This document shows positions 47,820 to 57,132 of a stretch of 64,000 bases of DNA, piece after piece (position 1 is the stretch's first letter; each line of letters opens with the position of its first letter). This DNA comes from JAFAGO01 sp031987605. GTDB lineage: Bacteria > Bacteroidota > Bacteroidia > Flavobacteriales > Weeksellaceae. Under the pieces are notes generated by a model, which was not told where the DNA came from, did no database searches, and saw only the letters and a list, made by a program, of their open reading frames with translations. Both the position numbers and the translations under genes were made by a program. The DNA is taken from the NCBI GenBank assembly GCA_031987605.1, contig DALZZF010000002.1:248001-312000 (forward strand). Reading direction: 5' to 3'.

Positions 47820-48842
47820 ATGAAAAAAAATATACATAAAAAAGTCTTTGAATTGCTGAAATCAAAAGGGGTTTTAGCAGTTTCTTCTGCTTTTCTTCTG
47901 GTTTCCTGTGTGGTTTATCCGGGAGGCTACGGCGAAACGGATGGCGTATATTATGATCCCAATAAAGATACTCTTCCGGAAGGAGCAGTAATGACCGGCG
48001 GAAATCAGGTAGGGCAGTACTACGATTATCAGAATAATAATTATCCTTTGGATCAGAATGATATTGTATACGATCGCTACAAAGACTGGAACGGGAATTC
48101 TACAAATAATACCACACAATATCCTTCGTCAGACTGGGGAGATTATACCGGAACAGTAGCGAATTATTATGATTCCGGATGGTACGGAGGTTTTGGTTAT
48201 TGGGGTTCTCCTTGGGGATATTATGGCGGTTTTGGTCCCGGATTTGGTCCCGGATTTGGTTGGGGATGGAACAGTTGGAATGTTGGATTTGGATTTGGCT
48301 GGGGTTCTCCTTACGGATGGTACGGCGGTTACAATCCTTACTGGAATTACGGCTGGGGCTGGGGGAATCCTTATAATAACTGGTATGGTTATAATCCTTA
48401 TTGGGGTGGCGGATATTATGGAAATTATTGGGGCTCTCAATATGGATATAATTCCTATAATGCACCTGGTTTTGTAAACAGAAGAAGTGGAGCAAACGGA
48501 AGATTTGGAGGAAATACTGGTGGAAGAAATGCATACAACAATGCTGGTTTCCGGAGTTCAAACGGAGCAAATTCCAATAATTCAGGTTTTAGAAATCAAG
48601 GCAATTCAGGATTCAGAAATCAAAATGATTCCGGAAGATTCCGAAATAATTCAACTCCGAGAACCAATACCAGAAATCAGGATTATCCACAAAGAACACA
48701 GCCTTCTTATAACACGCCACGTTCCAACGATAATGGAGGCTTCAGATCTTCAGGAAGTAATTCCGGAGGTTTCAGATCCGGAGGTAGCGGTATGAGTTCA
48801 GGAAGTTCACGTTCCGGAGGCGGAGGTGGATTCAGAAGATAA
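47820..48842 (+). CDS. Gly/Asn/Tyr/Trp-rich lipoprotein
   Basis: The product has 340 residues. The signal peptide ends with LLVSC (Cys30), so it is a lipoprotein. The mature part is low complexity: residues ~120-225 are rich in Tyr, Trp, Gly, Pro and Asn (YGGFGPGFGPGFGWGWN, NYGWGWGNPYNNWYGY). Residues ~225-340 are rich in Asn/Arg/Ser/Phe/Gly with repeated GFR(S/N) units and end GGGGGFRR. It resembles prolipoprotein-like, surface-exposed proteins of flavobacteria. Function not established. The outer-membrane barrel gene follows after 27 bp in the same orientation. Confidence 0.85.
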   Translation: MKKNIHKKVFELLKSKGVLAVSSAFLLVSCVVYPGGYGETDGVYYDPNKDTLPEGAVMTGGNQVGQYYDYQNNNYPLDQNDIVYDRYKDWNGNSTNNTTQYPSSDWGDYTGTVANYYDSGWYGGFGYWGSPWGYYGGFGPGFGPGFGWGWNSWNVGFGFGWGSPYGWYGGYNPYWNYGWGWGNPYNNWYGYNPYWGGGYYGNYWGSQYGYNSYNAPGFVNRRSGANGRFGGNTGGRNAYNNAGFRSSNGANSNNSGFRNQGNSGFRNQNDSGRFRNNSTPRTNTRNQDYPQRTQPSYNTPRSNDNGGFRSSGSNSGGFRSGGSGMSSGSSRSGGGGGFRR

Positions 48843-48869
48843 TCGATTATAATAATACTTATATTAAAA

Positions 48870-50276
48870 ATGATAAAACGGACTTTATTACTGGCAGGGA
48901 TTTCTGCAGTATATTTTGCACAGGCACAGGATGTTTCTACAATTCGGAATACGGTGGATGTGTACTCTAATTCTTCCATCGGCGGTTCATCAAAATACCA
49001 ATCTATGGCTGGTTCCATGGGTGCTTTAGGAGGAGATTATTCAACCCTGAATTCAAACCCTGCGGGAATTGGTGTGAATATCGCCAATGATATATCTGCA
49101 ACATTGAATATCAATAATCTGGAAAATACTTCAAATTATAATGGTATTTCCAACTCCTATAAAATCAATGATACCAATCTGGGAAATGTAGGCGGAATTT
49201 TAGCATTCAGAACGCAGGAATCAAGCAAATGGAAATTTATAAATATTGGGATTAACTATTCGTCCCAATCTACAGAAAATTATGTAGAGACTGCTGGAAA
49301 TAATAATCTCGTGTATGATATTTATGATTCGGATGGTAATAATATTGCCAATTTGACTTATAAAGGTCACGCCTACAACCGTTACGGAAATGTTTCCAAA
49401 ATGAGCATTGGTTTAGGAACCAATTATGACAATAAACTCTATCTGGGAGCCGGGATTAATTTACATACCTCTAATCTGGATCAGTATGATGTCGCTGCAT
49501 TTACTTCGCAAACCGGAGTAACCGATAATTACAGTAAACAAAGCACTCCTTTTTCTGAAGATGCCAATGGTTTTTCTGCAACTGTTGGGGTAATCGGAAA
49601 AATTAATCAGAATTTTCGACTGGGAGCAGCTTTGGAAACACCGACTTGGTGGAGAATCAGCCGGGCGTATAATTTTTATGAAGATCCTGTATACGGAGAC
49701 GGATCCGGAGTTGAAGATCGAAAACTCAGCACACCATTGAAAGCCACTTTAAGTGCAGCATTTGTGGCCAACAAAGATTTTTCAATGAATGTGGATTATG
49801 TTTTAGGACTCACAAAGCCTTCCTATAAAGTGTATGGATCTGCGGAAACCGAACTTAATGATTTCTTTGATAAGCAATCCAAAAATCTATCAGAAGTACG
49901 GGTAGGAGCAGAATACAGACTTGCGGATTTTCGAGTGAGAGGTGGATATTCTTTCGTTGCCAATCCGTTCAGTTCAATATCTTTAAGTACGTTTGACTTA
50001 AATGCAAACGCTTCCGCGAAATCTTACGACAATCTTTATCTGGGTAAAAGAAATACCCTTGCATTTGGTATTGGATACGATTTCAAATCTTTTTATATTG
50101 ATGCGGCATACCAAAATATCACTTCAGAATATAGTAATCCTTTTATTCAGGGGTTTGCCGATTATAACACAGGGTATTTCTCCAGCGCTTATATTGTAGA
50201 ATCACCTGATGCGATTGTTTCGGATGTGAAGGAAAAAAGAAATAATTTCTTTATTACCTTAGGCTGGAAATTCTAA
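48870..50276 (+). CDS. Outer membrane beta-barrel protein (OMPP1/FadL-like)
   Basis: The product has 468 residues. The signal peptide is MIKRTLLLAGISAVYFAQA. The phrase SMAGSMGALGGDYSTLNSNPAGIGV is the conserved N-terminal hatch-type segment of the FadL/OMPP1/TodX family. Alternating aromatic strands continue to a terminal FITLGWKF, with the final aromatic typical of outer-membrane barrels. The probable role is passage of hydrophobic molecules across the outer membrane, but the substrate is unknown. It follows the Gly-rich lipoprotein and ends at a strong terminator, suggesting a two-gene operon. Confidence 0.88.
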   Translation: MIKRTLLLAGISAVYFAQAQDVSTIRNTVDVYSNSSIGGSSKYQSMAGSMGALGGDYSTLNSNPAGIGVNIANDISATLNINNLENTSNYNGISNSYKINDTNLGNVGGILAFRTQESSKWKFINIGINYSSQSTENYVETAGNNNLVYDIYDSDGNNIANLTYKGHAYNRYGNVSKMSIGLGTNYDNKLYLGAGINLHTSNLDQYDVAAFTSQTGVTDNYSKQSTPFSEDANGFSATVGVIGKINQNFRLGAALETPTWWRISRAYNFYEDPVYGDGSGVEDRKLSTPLKATLSAAFVANKDFSMNVDYVLGLTKPSYKVYGSAETELNDFFDKQSKNLSEVRVGAEYRLADFRVRGGYSFVANPFSSISLSTFDLNANASAKSYDNLYLGKRNTLAFGIGYDFKSFYIDAAYQNITSEYSNPFIQGFADYNTGYFSSAYIVESPDAIVSDVKEKRNNFFITLGWKF

Positions 50277-50303
50277 AAACAGACTTTAAAGAAATATGAT
50301 GAG

Positions 50304-50330
50304 AACTCCGGATTTCCGGAGTTTTTTTTT
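50304..50330 (+). terminator. Terminator after the outer-membrane barrel gene
   Basis: The arms AACTCCGG and CCGGAGTT flank a short loop, with ten T on the plus strand. The end overlaps the stop region of the convergent ZIP transporter gene. Confidence 0.85.
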
Positions 50331-51036
50331 AATGATGATGAAATACATGAACAAGCATTCCCAGTCCAACTCCCAGAATTACAAACAGAATTTTGTTCCA
50401 GTCCATTTTGTGGTTTTTATTGCTTTCAAAAATAATGACTGATGAAATATGAAGGAAAATTCCGCCAACGATTGCCAGAAAATACGGTTGAAGTTCCGGA
50501 TTGAAATATTTCCCTAAAAGCATTCCCAAAGGTGAAGAAAGTGCGAAAAGAACCGCGATAAAAATACCGTAAACCGAACGTTTATTCTGAAAAAGGAATA
50601 TGCCCAATACAAAAGAAATAGGAATATTGTGCACCAAAATTCCCAACAAATAAGGAGAAAAAACCTGCTTTTCGTTTGCCAAAGGAATTCCTTCGATAAA
50701 AGCATGAATGAAAAGTCCAATCATCAGTGCAAACGGCAAAATGGTATGTTCATCGTGATCGTTTTCATGATGAAAATGGCCGTGCTCAAAACCTTTGGTA
50801 AGATTTTCCAGAAACAGCTGCAACAAAAGTCCTGCGATTACAAAAAGTCCGATATTGGGATTTGACGTATGATAAATTTCCGGAAAAACTTCATCAAGGC
50901 AAATAGTAATCAGAAACCCCGCACTTAACACCAAAAGATTCTTTGCAAATTTCTCCTGATTCCCGAAAAAACGAGCCAGTAAAATGCCGATTCCGACACT
51001 TGAAATAAGTAGTAAAATCATTAGAAATTCAATCAT
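50329..51036 (-). CDS. ZIP family metal transporter
   Basis: I chose ATG 51036 (235 residues, MIEFLMILLLISSVGIGILLAR) rather than 51111, because it starts directly with the first membrane helix and avoids overlap with the upstream gene. About eight helices are visible. A His-rich cytosolic loop (GFEHGHFHHENDHDEHT) and the helix with HAFIEGIPLA and LVHNIPISFVLG contain the metal-site His/Glu residues of ZIP proteins. It imports Zn2+ or related ions. It follows a methyltransferase gene at 16 bp. Confidence 0.9.
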   Translation of the reverse strand: MIEFLMILLLISSVGIGILLARFFGNQEKFAKNLLVLSAGFLITICLDEVFPEIYHTSNPNIGLFVIAGLLLQLFLENLTKGFEHGHFHHENDHDEHTILPFALMIGLFIHAFIEGIPLANEKQVFSPYLLGILVHNIPISFVLGIFLFQNKRSVYGIFIAVLFALSSPLGMLLGKYFNPELQPYFLAIVGGIFLHISSVIIFESNKNHKMDWNKILFVILGVGLGMLVHVFHHH

Positions 51037-51052
51037 TTCTTCTCTGTTTGTA

Positions 51053-51796
51053 TTAAGATATTTTTCTGAAAAGATTGATGCATCGTGGCGATTCTGCTGG
51101 ATTGAAATCATGCAGCTGATAATCGCCCCAGATTTTTACCCTTTCAAAACCGGCATCCAAAGCATATTTTAGGATATTTTCAGGGGTATGAAGTTTCACT
51201 TTTTCAAAAAAATGAAAATCTTTTCCATCATCCTGAAAGCGAATGTCTTTAATAATGAAATCGTGCTCGATTTTTTTATTGATTTTAAAAAGAATTCCTT
51301 CTTTTTCTACTTCATCATTTTCTTTTACATCAGCGCGAACCCGTTGAGAATTCAAATAATCCAGAACAAAATAGCCATTCTTTTTCAAAGTTTCGCTTAC
51401 GGATTTGAAAACACTTCGGTCATCTTTTTCATCATCGAAATAGCCAAAACTCGTGAAAAGATTGAGTACCGCATCTATATCTTTTTCAGGCATCGGTTTT
51501 CTCATATCCTGAACCCGGAATTCCAGCTTCGGCACCATGTTTTCAGGAGTTGCAAATTGCTGGTCGTATGCAATGCTCTGCTGAGAAAGATCCAGTCCCA
51601 AAACATTGTATCCCAATTGATGCAGAAAAACAGAATGCCTGCCTTTTCCACAAGCCAGATCAATAATATGTGCATTTTCAGGAAGTGCAAGTGCCGACAT
51701 TAATTTTGTGATAAAATCTTCGGCTTCCCTGTAATCGTGATTTTTGTAAAGTATATGATAGTAGGGTGTATCAAACCAGCTTTCGAACCAATCCAT
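51053..51796 (-). CDS. Class I SAM-dependent methyltransferase
   Basis: The product has 247 residues. It begins MDWFESWFDTPYYHILYKNHDYREA. The SAM-binding motif I is IIDLACGKGRHSVFLHQLGYNVLGLDLS (residues ~40-67), with FRVQDMRKPMPEKDIDAVLNLFTSFGYF as motif II/III. It lacks a recognisable substrate domain, so the methyl acceptor is not known. Co-transcription with the ZIP transporter is likely. Confidence 0.88.
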   Translation of the reverse strand: MDWFESWFDTPYYHILYKNHDYREAEDFITKLMSALALPENAHIIDLACGKGRHSVFLHQLGYNVLGLDLSQQSIAYDQQFATPENMVPKLEFRVQDMRKPMPEKDIDAVLNLFTSFGYFDDEKDDRSVFKSVSETLKKNGYFVLDYLNSQRVRADVKENDEVEKEGILFKINKKIEHDFIIKDIRFQDDGKDFHFFEKVKLHTPENILKYALDAGFERVKIWGDYQLHDFNPAESPRCINLFRKIS

Positions 51797-51888
51797 TCTG
51801 CAAAATTACAGATTTTGGTTCAAAGTTCGGGGTTTAAATTTAAAGTTTAATCCGTTCAAAGACACAATAGAAAGTTTAAATAATAGCT

Positions 51889-53649
51889 TTATTCTGATTT
51901 TTTAATTTCACTTTTTTTGGATCTTCCGTTGTTGTTAAATGCTTCAATCTGAAAATAATAGGCATCGGTTCTGTCGGCTCCGGTAAAGAAATATTCATTT
52001 TTTCCGTACACCATAATGCTGCCGTATAATTTATCCGGAGATTTCCCCCAATAGATTACATAACCGTCTGCTTCAGGGTTTTGTCTCCATTTAAACCAAA
52101 CGCTTCTCCGTTCACCATATTTTTTAGGATCAGCACGAAGTGGAACAAAATCCTGCACTTCATCCGGAACTTTTCCTGATCCTTTTCCGAATACTCTGAA
52201 ACCGCTTAATGCAAATTTTCCTGTTGGCATTTTCAGATTTTCCATTTTCAGGTAACGGGCTTTTGCGGGTTTTTCCAGTTCAATGTAATCATGGGGAACA
52301 TCTTTTTTATTTTTGGATTTGTCTACCAAAACATTCCATTTTTTGCCATCATCGGAAGCATAAATTTTGTATTGATGATATTTATCCAAAGTTTTTCCCA
52401 TAAATTCTGCATCCTGATCGGCATAATTGATTTGAATGGCATTAATGGTAGAAATTTCTCCTAAGTCGGTTTGAAACCATTCTCCTGAATTTCCGGTTTT
52501 TGCAGACCAATAGGTTTTAATGTCTTCATCCACCGCAAAATTCGGCTGATAGGAACCTAAAGTGGAGGAAACCTGTATTGGTTTATTGTAATTCAGCAAC
52601 ATCCAACCGGTGAACAGGCCTTGTGAAAAATCTTTGCCCTGCGCATATTGTGGAATAAAAGTAGGGTAATCTCCATACGCGGTATTGCAGTACATCACAT
52701 CATCTTTATCGAATCCTGAAGGCCAAATTCCGAGTCGTCTTTCAAAATTATTTTTAACGGAAATAAAAATCGTGGAAATATGCCACCAGTTTCCGTAATT
52801 ATCCTGAAACGTTGCACCATGTCCGGCTCCACGAGCAAATCCGCCCGGTTTATAGGAAAATGGATTGTGCTGCTGGTATTCAAAACCTTCCAATGGATTT
52901 TTGCTTACATAAACTCCGTCGGCATAACCGCTAAATTCTGTTGCCGGTGCTCCGTATTGGAGGTAGTATTTATTATTATGTTTTGTCATCCATGCTCCTT
53001 CTGTAAAGGGTTGCAGAAAAACATTATCGTTGTATTCTCCAAAGCGTTCCCAGCCGTGATCTTCGGGTTTTAGTTTAATCACAGGTTTTACAAAACCTTC
53101 GGATTGCAGATTTTTCACTTTCACTTCGGTTCCCAGGAGCGGCCATTCGTTGCTGGAACCCCAATAAAGATAGAGTTTGTTTACATCTTCATCATAATGA
53201 AATGCGGGATCCCAAGCGCCAACTTTTAGGGTATCCACGGCAATTTTCCAGTTGTCTTTTGTAGGGTTTGTTGATTTCCAGATTGGGAAATCCTGTTCCC
53301 AAGTGGAGCCGTAAACGTAAAGGGTGTCTTTCATTGCCCAGACTGCAGGAGCGTTGAGATCGTGAATGTATTTGTTGTCCCGTAAAAATTTTTGGTATAC
53401 AAAATTCCAGTTCAGCATATCATCGCTGTACCAATATCCTTCCTGATTGGTGGAAAATAGGAAGAGTTTTTTTTGGAAATTCACAATAACCGGATCGGCT
53501 GTTGCCCGGTGTTTTCCTTGCTTTGAAAAAACTTCAAAAGGAGTATACCCGTAATCGATATTGATGGGATTGCAATACGTTTTTTGCTGGCTGAACAGCA
53601 TAAAAGAGTGAAGGACGAATGCAAGAAGAAAAATTCTGCAAAAATTCAT
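51889..53649 (-). CDS. GH43-like glycosidase with F5/8C and fibronectin-type domains
   Basis: I chose ATG 53649 (586 residues): the mature N-terminus follows a signal peptide MNFCRIFLLAFVLHSFMLFS. The first ~330 residues form a five-bladed beta-propeller with a typical catalytic start (HRATADPVIVNFQKKLFLF), a central Asp (VGAWDPAFHYDED) and a later Glu region, as in GH43/GH117-type enzymes. Residues ~370-500 form a discoidin (F5/8C) module (YWSAKTGNSGEWFQTDLG). The end is a fibronectin type III domain (RRSVWFKWRQNPEADGYVIYW). It probably degrades plant or algal polysaccharide; the substrate is not determinable. Confidence 0.85.
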   Translation of the reverse strand: MNFCRIFLLAFVLHSFMLFSQQKTYCNPINIDYGYTPFEVFSKQGKHRATADPVIVNFQKKLFLFSTNQEGYWYSDDMLNWNFVYQKFLRDNKYIHDLNAPAVWAMKDTLYVYGSTWEQDFPIWKSTNPTKDNWKIAVDTLKVGAWDPAFHYDEDVNKLYLYWGSSNEWPLLGTEVKVKNLQSEGFVKPVIKLKPEDHGWERFGEYNDNVFLQPFTEGAWMTKHNNKYYLQYGAPATEFSGYADGVYVSKNPLEGFEYQQHNPFSYKPGGFARGAGHGATFQDNYGNWWHISTIFISVKNNFERRLGIWPSGFDKDDVMYCNTAYGDYPTFIPQYAQGKDFSQGLFTGWMLLNYNKPIQVSSTLGSYQPNFAVDEDIKTYWSAKTGNSGEWFQTDLGEISTINAIQINYADQDAEFMGKTLDKYHQYKIYASDDGKKWNVLVDKSKNKKDVPHDYIELEKPAKARYLKMENLKMPTGKFALSGFRVFGKGSGKVPDEVQDFVPLRADPKKYGERRSVWFKWRQNPEADGYVIYWGKSPDKLYGSIMVYGKNEYFFTGADRTDAYYFQIEAFNNNGRSKKSEIKKSE

Positions 53650-53701
53650 GATGGGGATTTTGCAAGTAAAGATACGGCTTAAAAATTGGAAATAAAAACA
53701 T

Positions 53702-53730
53702 AAAAAAAACCGGAGAATTTCTCCGGCTTT
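53702..53730 (-). terminator. Terminator downstream of the small-protein gene at 53743
   Basis: CCGGAG and CTCCGG arms flank AATTT, with a long T-run on the minus strand. It is 12 bp after the stop of the small paralogue. Confidence 0.8.
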
Positions 53731-53742
53731 CATGTGAAAAAT

Positions 53743-54090
53743 TTATCCAAATTGTACTTCGGAATTTATGCCTTTGTTGGAATTTCTTTTTCGGATTTCC
53801 AACGGAGAATGAATTTCGATCCGTGAACGTGAGGTAATAAAATTCTTCAGGTGCTTAGGTTCAACATAATCCGTTACGAAATATTTGGTGACTTTATAAA
53901 AACTAAAAATATTCTTCACCATTTTGTAATCATACGGATCTTTAACGAAAGCGGATACTGCGTACACGTTTTCATCAATAACATGCGAAAACAAGGATTG
54001 AGGATCGAAACCTGCAATCACGAGACTGTTTAAAACTTTACCGGTCCTGTCTGCATTTACAAATAAACCGATAACCTGAGTCGTTTTCAT
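53743..54090 (-). CDS. Small protein, paralogue A
   Basis: The product has 115 residues starting MKTTQVIGLFVNADRTGKVLNSLVIAGF. The fold looks like a small alpha/beta domain related to the general-stress (YflT-like) family: a first strand, a helix, and a second strand with VYAVSAFVKDP. It ends GINSEVQFG. The second copy at 54457 has a similar layout and ends GIDSEVNFGK. Function unknown. Both genes run leftward and are separated by a 366-bp spacer with a terminator, so they are transcribed separately. Confidence 0.7.
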   Translation of the reverse strand: MKTTQVIGLFVNADRTGKVLNSLVIAGFDPQSLFSHVIDENVYAVSAFVKDPYDYKMVKNIFSFYKVTKYFVTDYVEPKHLKNFITSRSRIEIHSPLEIRKRNSNKGINSEVQFG

Positions 54091-54456
54091 AGCATAGGTT
54101 TATAAATTATTCAATAATATTAATAAAAATATTTTGAATATGCAAATTGTTTGATATTTATTTAATTATATTTAAATAATTGTTTAATTTTTTTGTGTTT
54201 TTACATGTGTTTGTTGTTTTTTGAAAAAGGAAGAGAAGGTCAATTCCATAGAAAGCAGAACTTTATTTATGGTATGCGATAAAAATATAGACTAATAGAA
54301 TTTAGATTTCTTGGAAATGAGAAACGCTGTGTTGAAGGAATTTTTTGGAATTTTTAAGATAAGAAATTATCCTAGGACCTTGAAAACTTTTAACTTTCAA
54401 TCATAAAAAAAACCAGTGAAAAAATCCACTGGTTTAAAAGATTGATATGAAGAATT
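54091..54456. other. Gene-free AT-rich stretch
   Basis: I see no coding frame or RNA. The only recognisable element is the terminator hairpin at 54404-54435. The rest is AT-rich and probably contains the promoter of the leftward gene ending at 53743. Confidence 0.5.
54404..54435 (-). terminator. Terminator downstream of the gene at 54457
   Basis: AACCAGTG and CACTGGTT arms pair perfectly across a short loop, with a T-run on the minus strand. Confidence 0.8.
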
Positions 54457-54816
54457 CTATTTTCCGAAATTAACTTCTGAATCGATTCCGTCCGATGATG
54501 AATTCACATCAACATCAGGTGCTTCAAAAATTTCTGTTTTTGCTCTTTCTTCGATCTGGGTTTTCAAATCTTCAAAGGAAGGTTTGGAAAGTCCTTCAAA
54601 AAGATAATAATTGGTAGCACCATTATTCTGGAAGATGGCCTCTGTATTTTCAATGGCCACATCATCATGGGTTTCAACGCTTACCAAATAACGGTCGGCA
54701 TCATTATTTAAAAAAACAGTATAATCACTACTTGAAAAACCTGCTCCTTGCAAATCACTTTCTACTTTTTTATAGTCATTTTCTTTATTGAAATAACCCG
54801 CTACTATATTGGACAT
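54457..54816 (-). CDS. Small protein, paralogue B
   Basis: The product has 119 residues starting MSNIVAGYFNKENDYKKVESDLQGAGFSSS. The arrangement of strands and helix and the terminal phrase GIDSEVNFGK match paralogue A. Residues ~15-60 carry an acidic-rich strand pair (DYTVFLNNDADRYLVSVETHDD). It is mostly acidic and has no signal peptide, so it is cytosolic. I cannot assign a function; a stress-response role is only a guess based on the general fold. Confidence 0.7.
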   Translation of the reverse strand: MSNIVAGYFNKENDYKKVESDLQGAGFSSSDYTVFLNNDADRYLVSVETHDDVAIENTEAIFQNNGATNYYLFEGLSKPSFEDLKTQIEERAKTEIFEAPDVDVNSSSDGIDSEVNFGK

Positions 54817-55014
54817 AATTTAATTTTTTTAGTATTTAACTTTTATTACTTTATTACTATCAATAATAATACAAATTTTCTAAAATCTGTCAATTTTACC
54901 TTTCGATATGGAAATTTTGTAAACTTCACATTGCATTTGCGCAAAATTGCCTGATATTTATTTTCCCAAAATTGCAGTTGAAGGCTGTTTTGTCAGTTGG
55001 ATTTCATTGAGAAT

Positions 55015-56922
55015 TTAAATTTTTTCGTTTTTAATTTCATCTACAATTTCCGGATTCAAAAGGGTGGAAGTGTCTCCGAAATTGCTGAAATCTCCTTCCG
55101 CAATTTTTCTCAGGATTCTACGCATAATTTTTCCGGAACGCGTTTTTGGAAGCCCGGAAACAAACTGAATTTTATCCAGTTTAGCAATCGGTCCAATGGT
55201 TTCTGTAATCACCTGATTGATTTCCTTACGCAGATTTTCTTTATTACGGTCTTCTCCGGTTTCTTTCAGAATTACATAACCGTATAATCCGTTTCCTTTG
55301 ATGTCGTGCGGATATCCTACAATCGCAGATTCGGCAACGGCAGGATGAAGGTTAATGCTGTCTTCAATCGGAGCAGTTCCCAGATTGTGTCCGGAAACAA
55401 TAATTACATCATCTACACGGCCGGTAATTCTGTAGTAGCCTACTTCGTCCCGAAGCGCGCCGTCCCCTGTAAAATATTTCCCCGGAAATGCAGTAAAATA
55501 AGTTTCTTTATACCGCTGATGATCGCCCCAAATTGTTCTTGCAATTCCCGGCCACGGAAAACGGATACAAAGATTTCCATCCACCTGATTTCCTGTGATT
55601 TCATTGCGTTTTTCATCCATTAAAACCGGCTGGATTCCCGGAAGCGGAAGTGTCGCATACGTTGGTTTTGTAGGTGTAACAAAAGGAACTGGTGAAATCA
55701 TAATTCCTCCAGTTTCTGTTTGCCACCAAGTATCAACAACTGGACATTTTTTTTGTCCTACATGATCGTTGTACCAGTGCCATGCTTCGTCATTAATCGG
55801 TTCACCAACGGAACCAATGACTTTTAATGAGGATAAATCGTGCTTTTCTACCCATTCATAACTTTCTTTCGCCAAAGAACGGATGGCAGTAGGAGCGGTA
55901 TAGAACTGATTTACCTTGTGTTTTTCAATAACTTCCCAGAAACGGTCTGGTTCCGGATAAGTGGGAACTCCCTCGAAAATAACGGTTGTTGCCCCGTTTA
56001 AAAGCGGACCGTAAACGATATAGGAATGTCCGGTAATCCAGCCAATATCGGCAGTACACCAATACACATCGTTTTCCTTATAGTTAAATACATTTTTGAA
56101 AGTATATGCTGTGTACACCATATATCCTGCAGTGGTATGCAGCATACCTTTGGGTTTTCCTGTGGAACCTGAAGTGTACAGAATAAAAAGCGGATCTTCG
56201 GCATCCATAATTTTTGTAACGAAATCTGAAGATGCTTTTTCGTACAGATCATCAAGAAAAACATCGCGGCCTTCTTTCATTTTTACTTCGGTGTTGGTTC
56301 TTTTTACCACCAGTACTTTTTCAACGGTCGGGCATTTTTCAACCGCTTCATCAATAATTACTTTTAAATCGATGGCTTTGCTTCCACGATAACTTCCATC
56401 AGAAGTGATGATGATTTTTGCTTCGCAGTCATTTACTCTGGATTCCACTGCTGTGGCAGAAAATCCTGCAAAAATCACCGAATGCACGGCACCCATTTTC
56501 GCGCATGCCAGCATAGCAACAGCAAGTTCAGGAATCATGGGAAGATAGATGCATACACGATCTCCCTTTTTTATACCCAAATCGGTAAGTACATTGGCCA
56601 TTTTGCAGACTCTTTCGTGAAGTTCACGATAGGAAATGTATAATGCATCTTCTTTCGGATCGTTGGGTTCCCAAATGATTGCCGTTTTTTCTCCGCGTTC
56701 GGAAAGATGACGATCGAGACAGTTTTTGGTGATGTTCAGTTTTGCATTTTTAAACCATTTTATTTTGGCTTCTTCCATATCAAAATCCACTACTTTTGTC
56801 CATCTTTGGTACCAGACAAAATTTTCATCGGCAATTTTATCCCAGAATTTCTTTGGGTTTTTTATAGATTTTTTGTATTGTTTGAAGTAATCCGGAAGAT
56901 CTGTTATGGCGTAATTTTTCAT
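55015..56922 (-). CDS. acs: Acetyl-CoA synthetase
   Basis: The product has 635 residues. It activates acetate to acetyl-CoA through acetyl-AMP. Visible motifs are the P-loop-like LFILYTSGSTGKPKGMLHT, DTWWQTETGG, YFTGDGALRDEVGYYRITGR, and the catalytic and regulatory Lys in KTRSGKIMRRILRKIA, close to the C-terminus. Its length is normal. It is in the same orientation as a prpE-like gene, a receiver protein and a symporter-histidine kinase, a grouping that suggests short-chain acid sensing and use. Confidence 0.95.
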   Translation of the reverse strand: MKNYAITDLPDYFKQYKKSIKNPKKFWDKIADENFVWYQRWTKVVDFDMEEAKIKWFKNAKLNITKNCLDRHLSERGEKTAIIWEPNDPKEDALYISYRELHERVCKMANVLTDLGIKKGDRVCIYLPMIPELAVAMLACAKMGAVHSVIFAGFSATAVESRVNDCEAKIIITSDGSYRGSKAIDLKVIIDEAVEKCPTVEKVLVVKRTNTEVKMKEGRDVFLDDLYEKASSDFVTKIMDAEDPLFILYTSGSTGKPKGMLHTTAGYMVYTAYTFKNVFNYKENDVYWCTADIGWITGHSYIVYGPLLNGATTVIFEGVPTYPEPDRFWEVIEKHKVNQFYTAPTAIRSLAKESYEWVEKHDLSSLKVIGSVGEPINDEAWHWYNDHVGQKKCPVVDTWWQTETGGIMISPVPFVTPTKPTYATLPLPGIQPVLMDEKRNEITGNQVDGNLCIRFPWPGIARTIWGDHQRYKETYFTAFPGKYFTGDGALRDEVGYYRITGRVDDVIIVSGHNLGTAPIEDSINLHPAVAESAIVGYPHDIKGNGLYGYVILKETGEDRNKENLRKEINQVITETIGPIAKLDKIQFVSGLPKTRSGKIMRRILRKIAEGDFSNFGDTSTLLNPEIVDEIKNEKI

Positions 56923-57132
56923 ATTAATTTTGATTTTTTTTTTACAATTAATTTTTGATTTTTATTATTCGTTATTCATAATAATTGAAATTAGACTTGT
57001 TTTCCTTTGCCAAGTGAAACGCCTTTGCGAGCCAAAAAGCATACAGATAAACAAAAATCTTTGCGAACTTCGCGTTTAAAAAGTATTATGATTAAAAGCG
57101 GATATTCATATTTTTTATCTTTTCATGATTGA

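Noticed and set aside
47874..48795. Long alternative frames on both strands inside the Gly/Tyr-rich lipoprotein gene
   Set aside because: They result from low-complexity GGN/TAY codons and lack starts, signals and conserved features.
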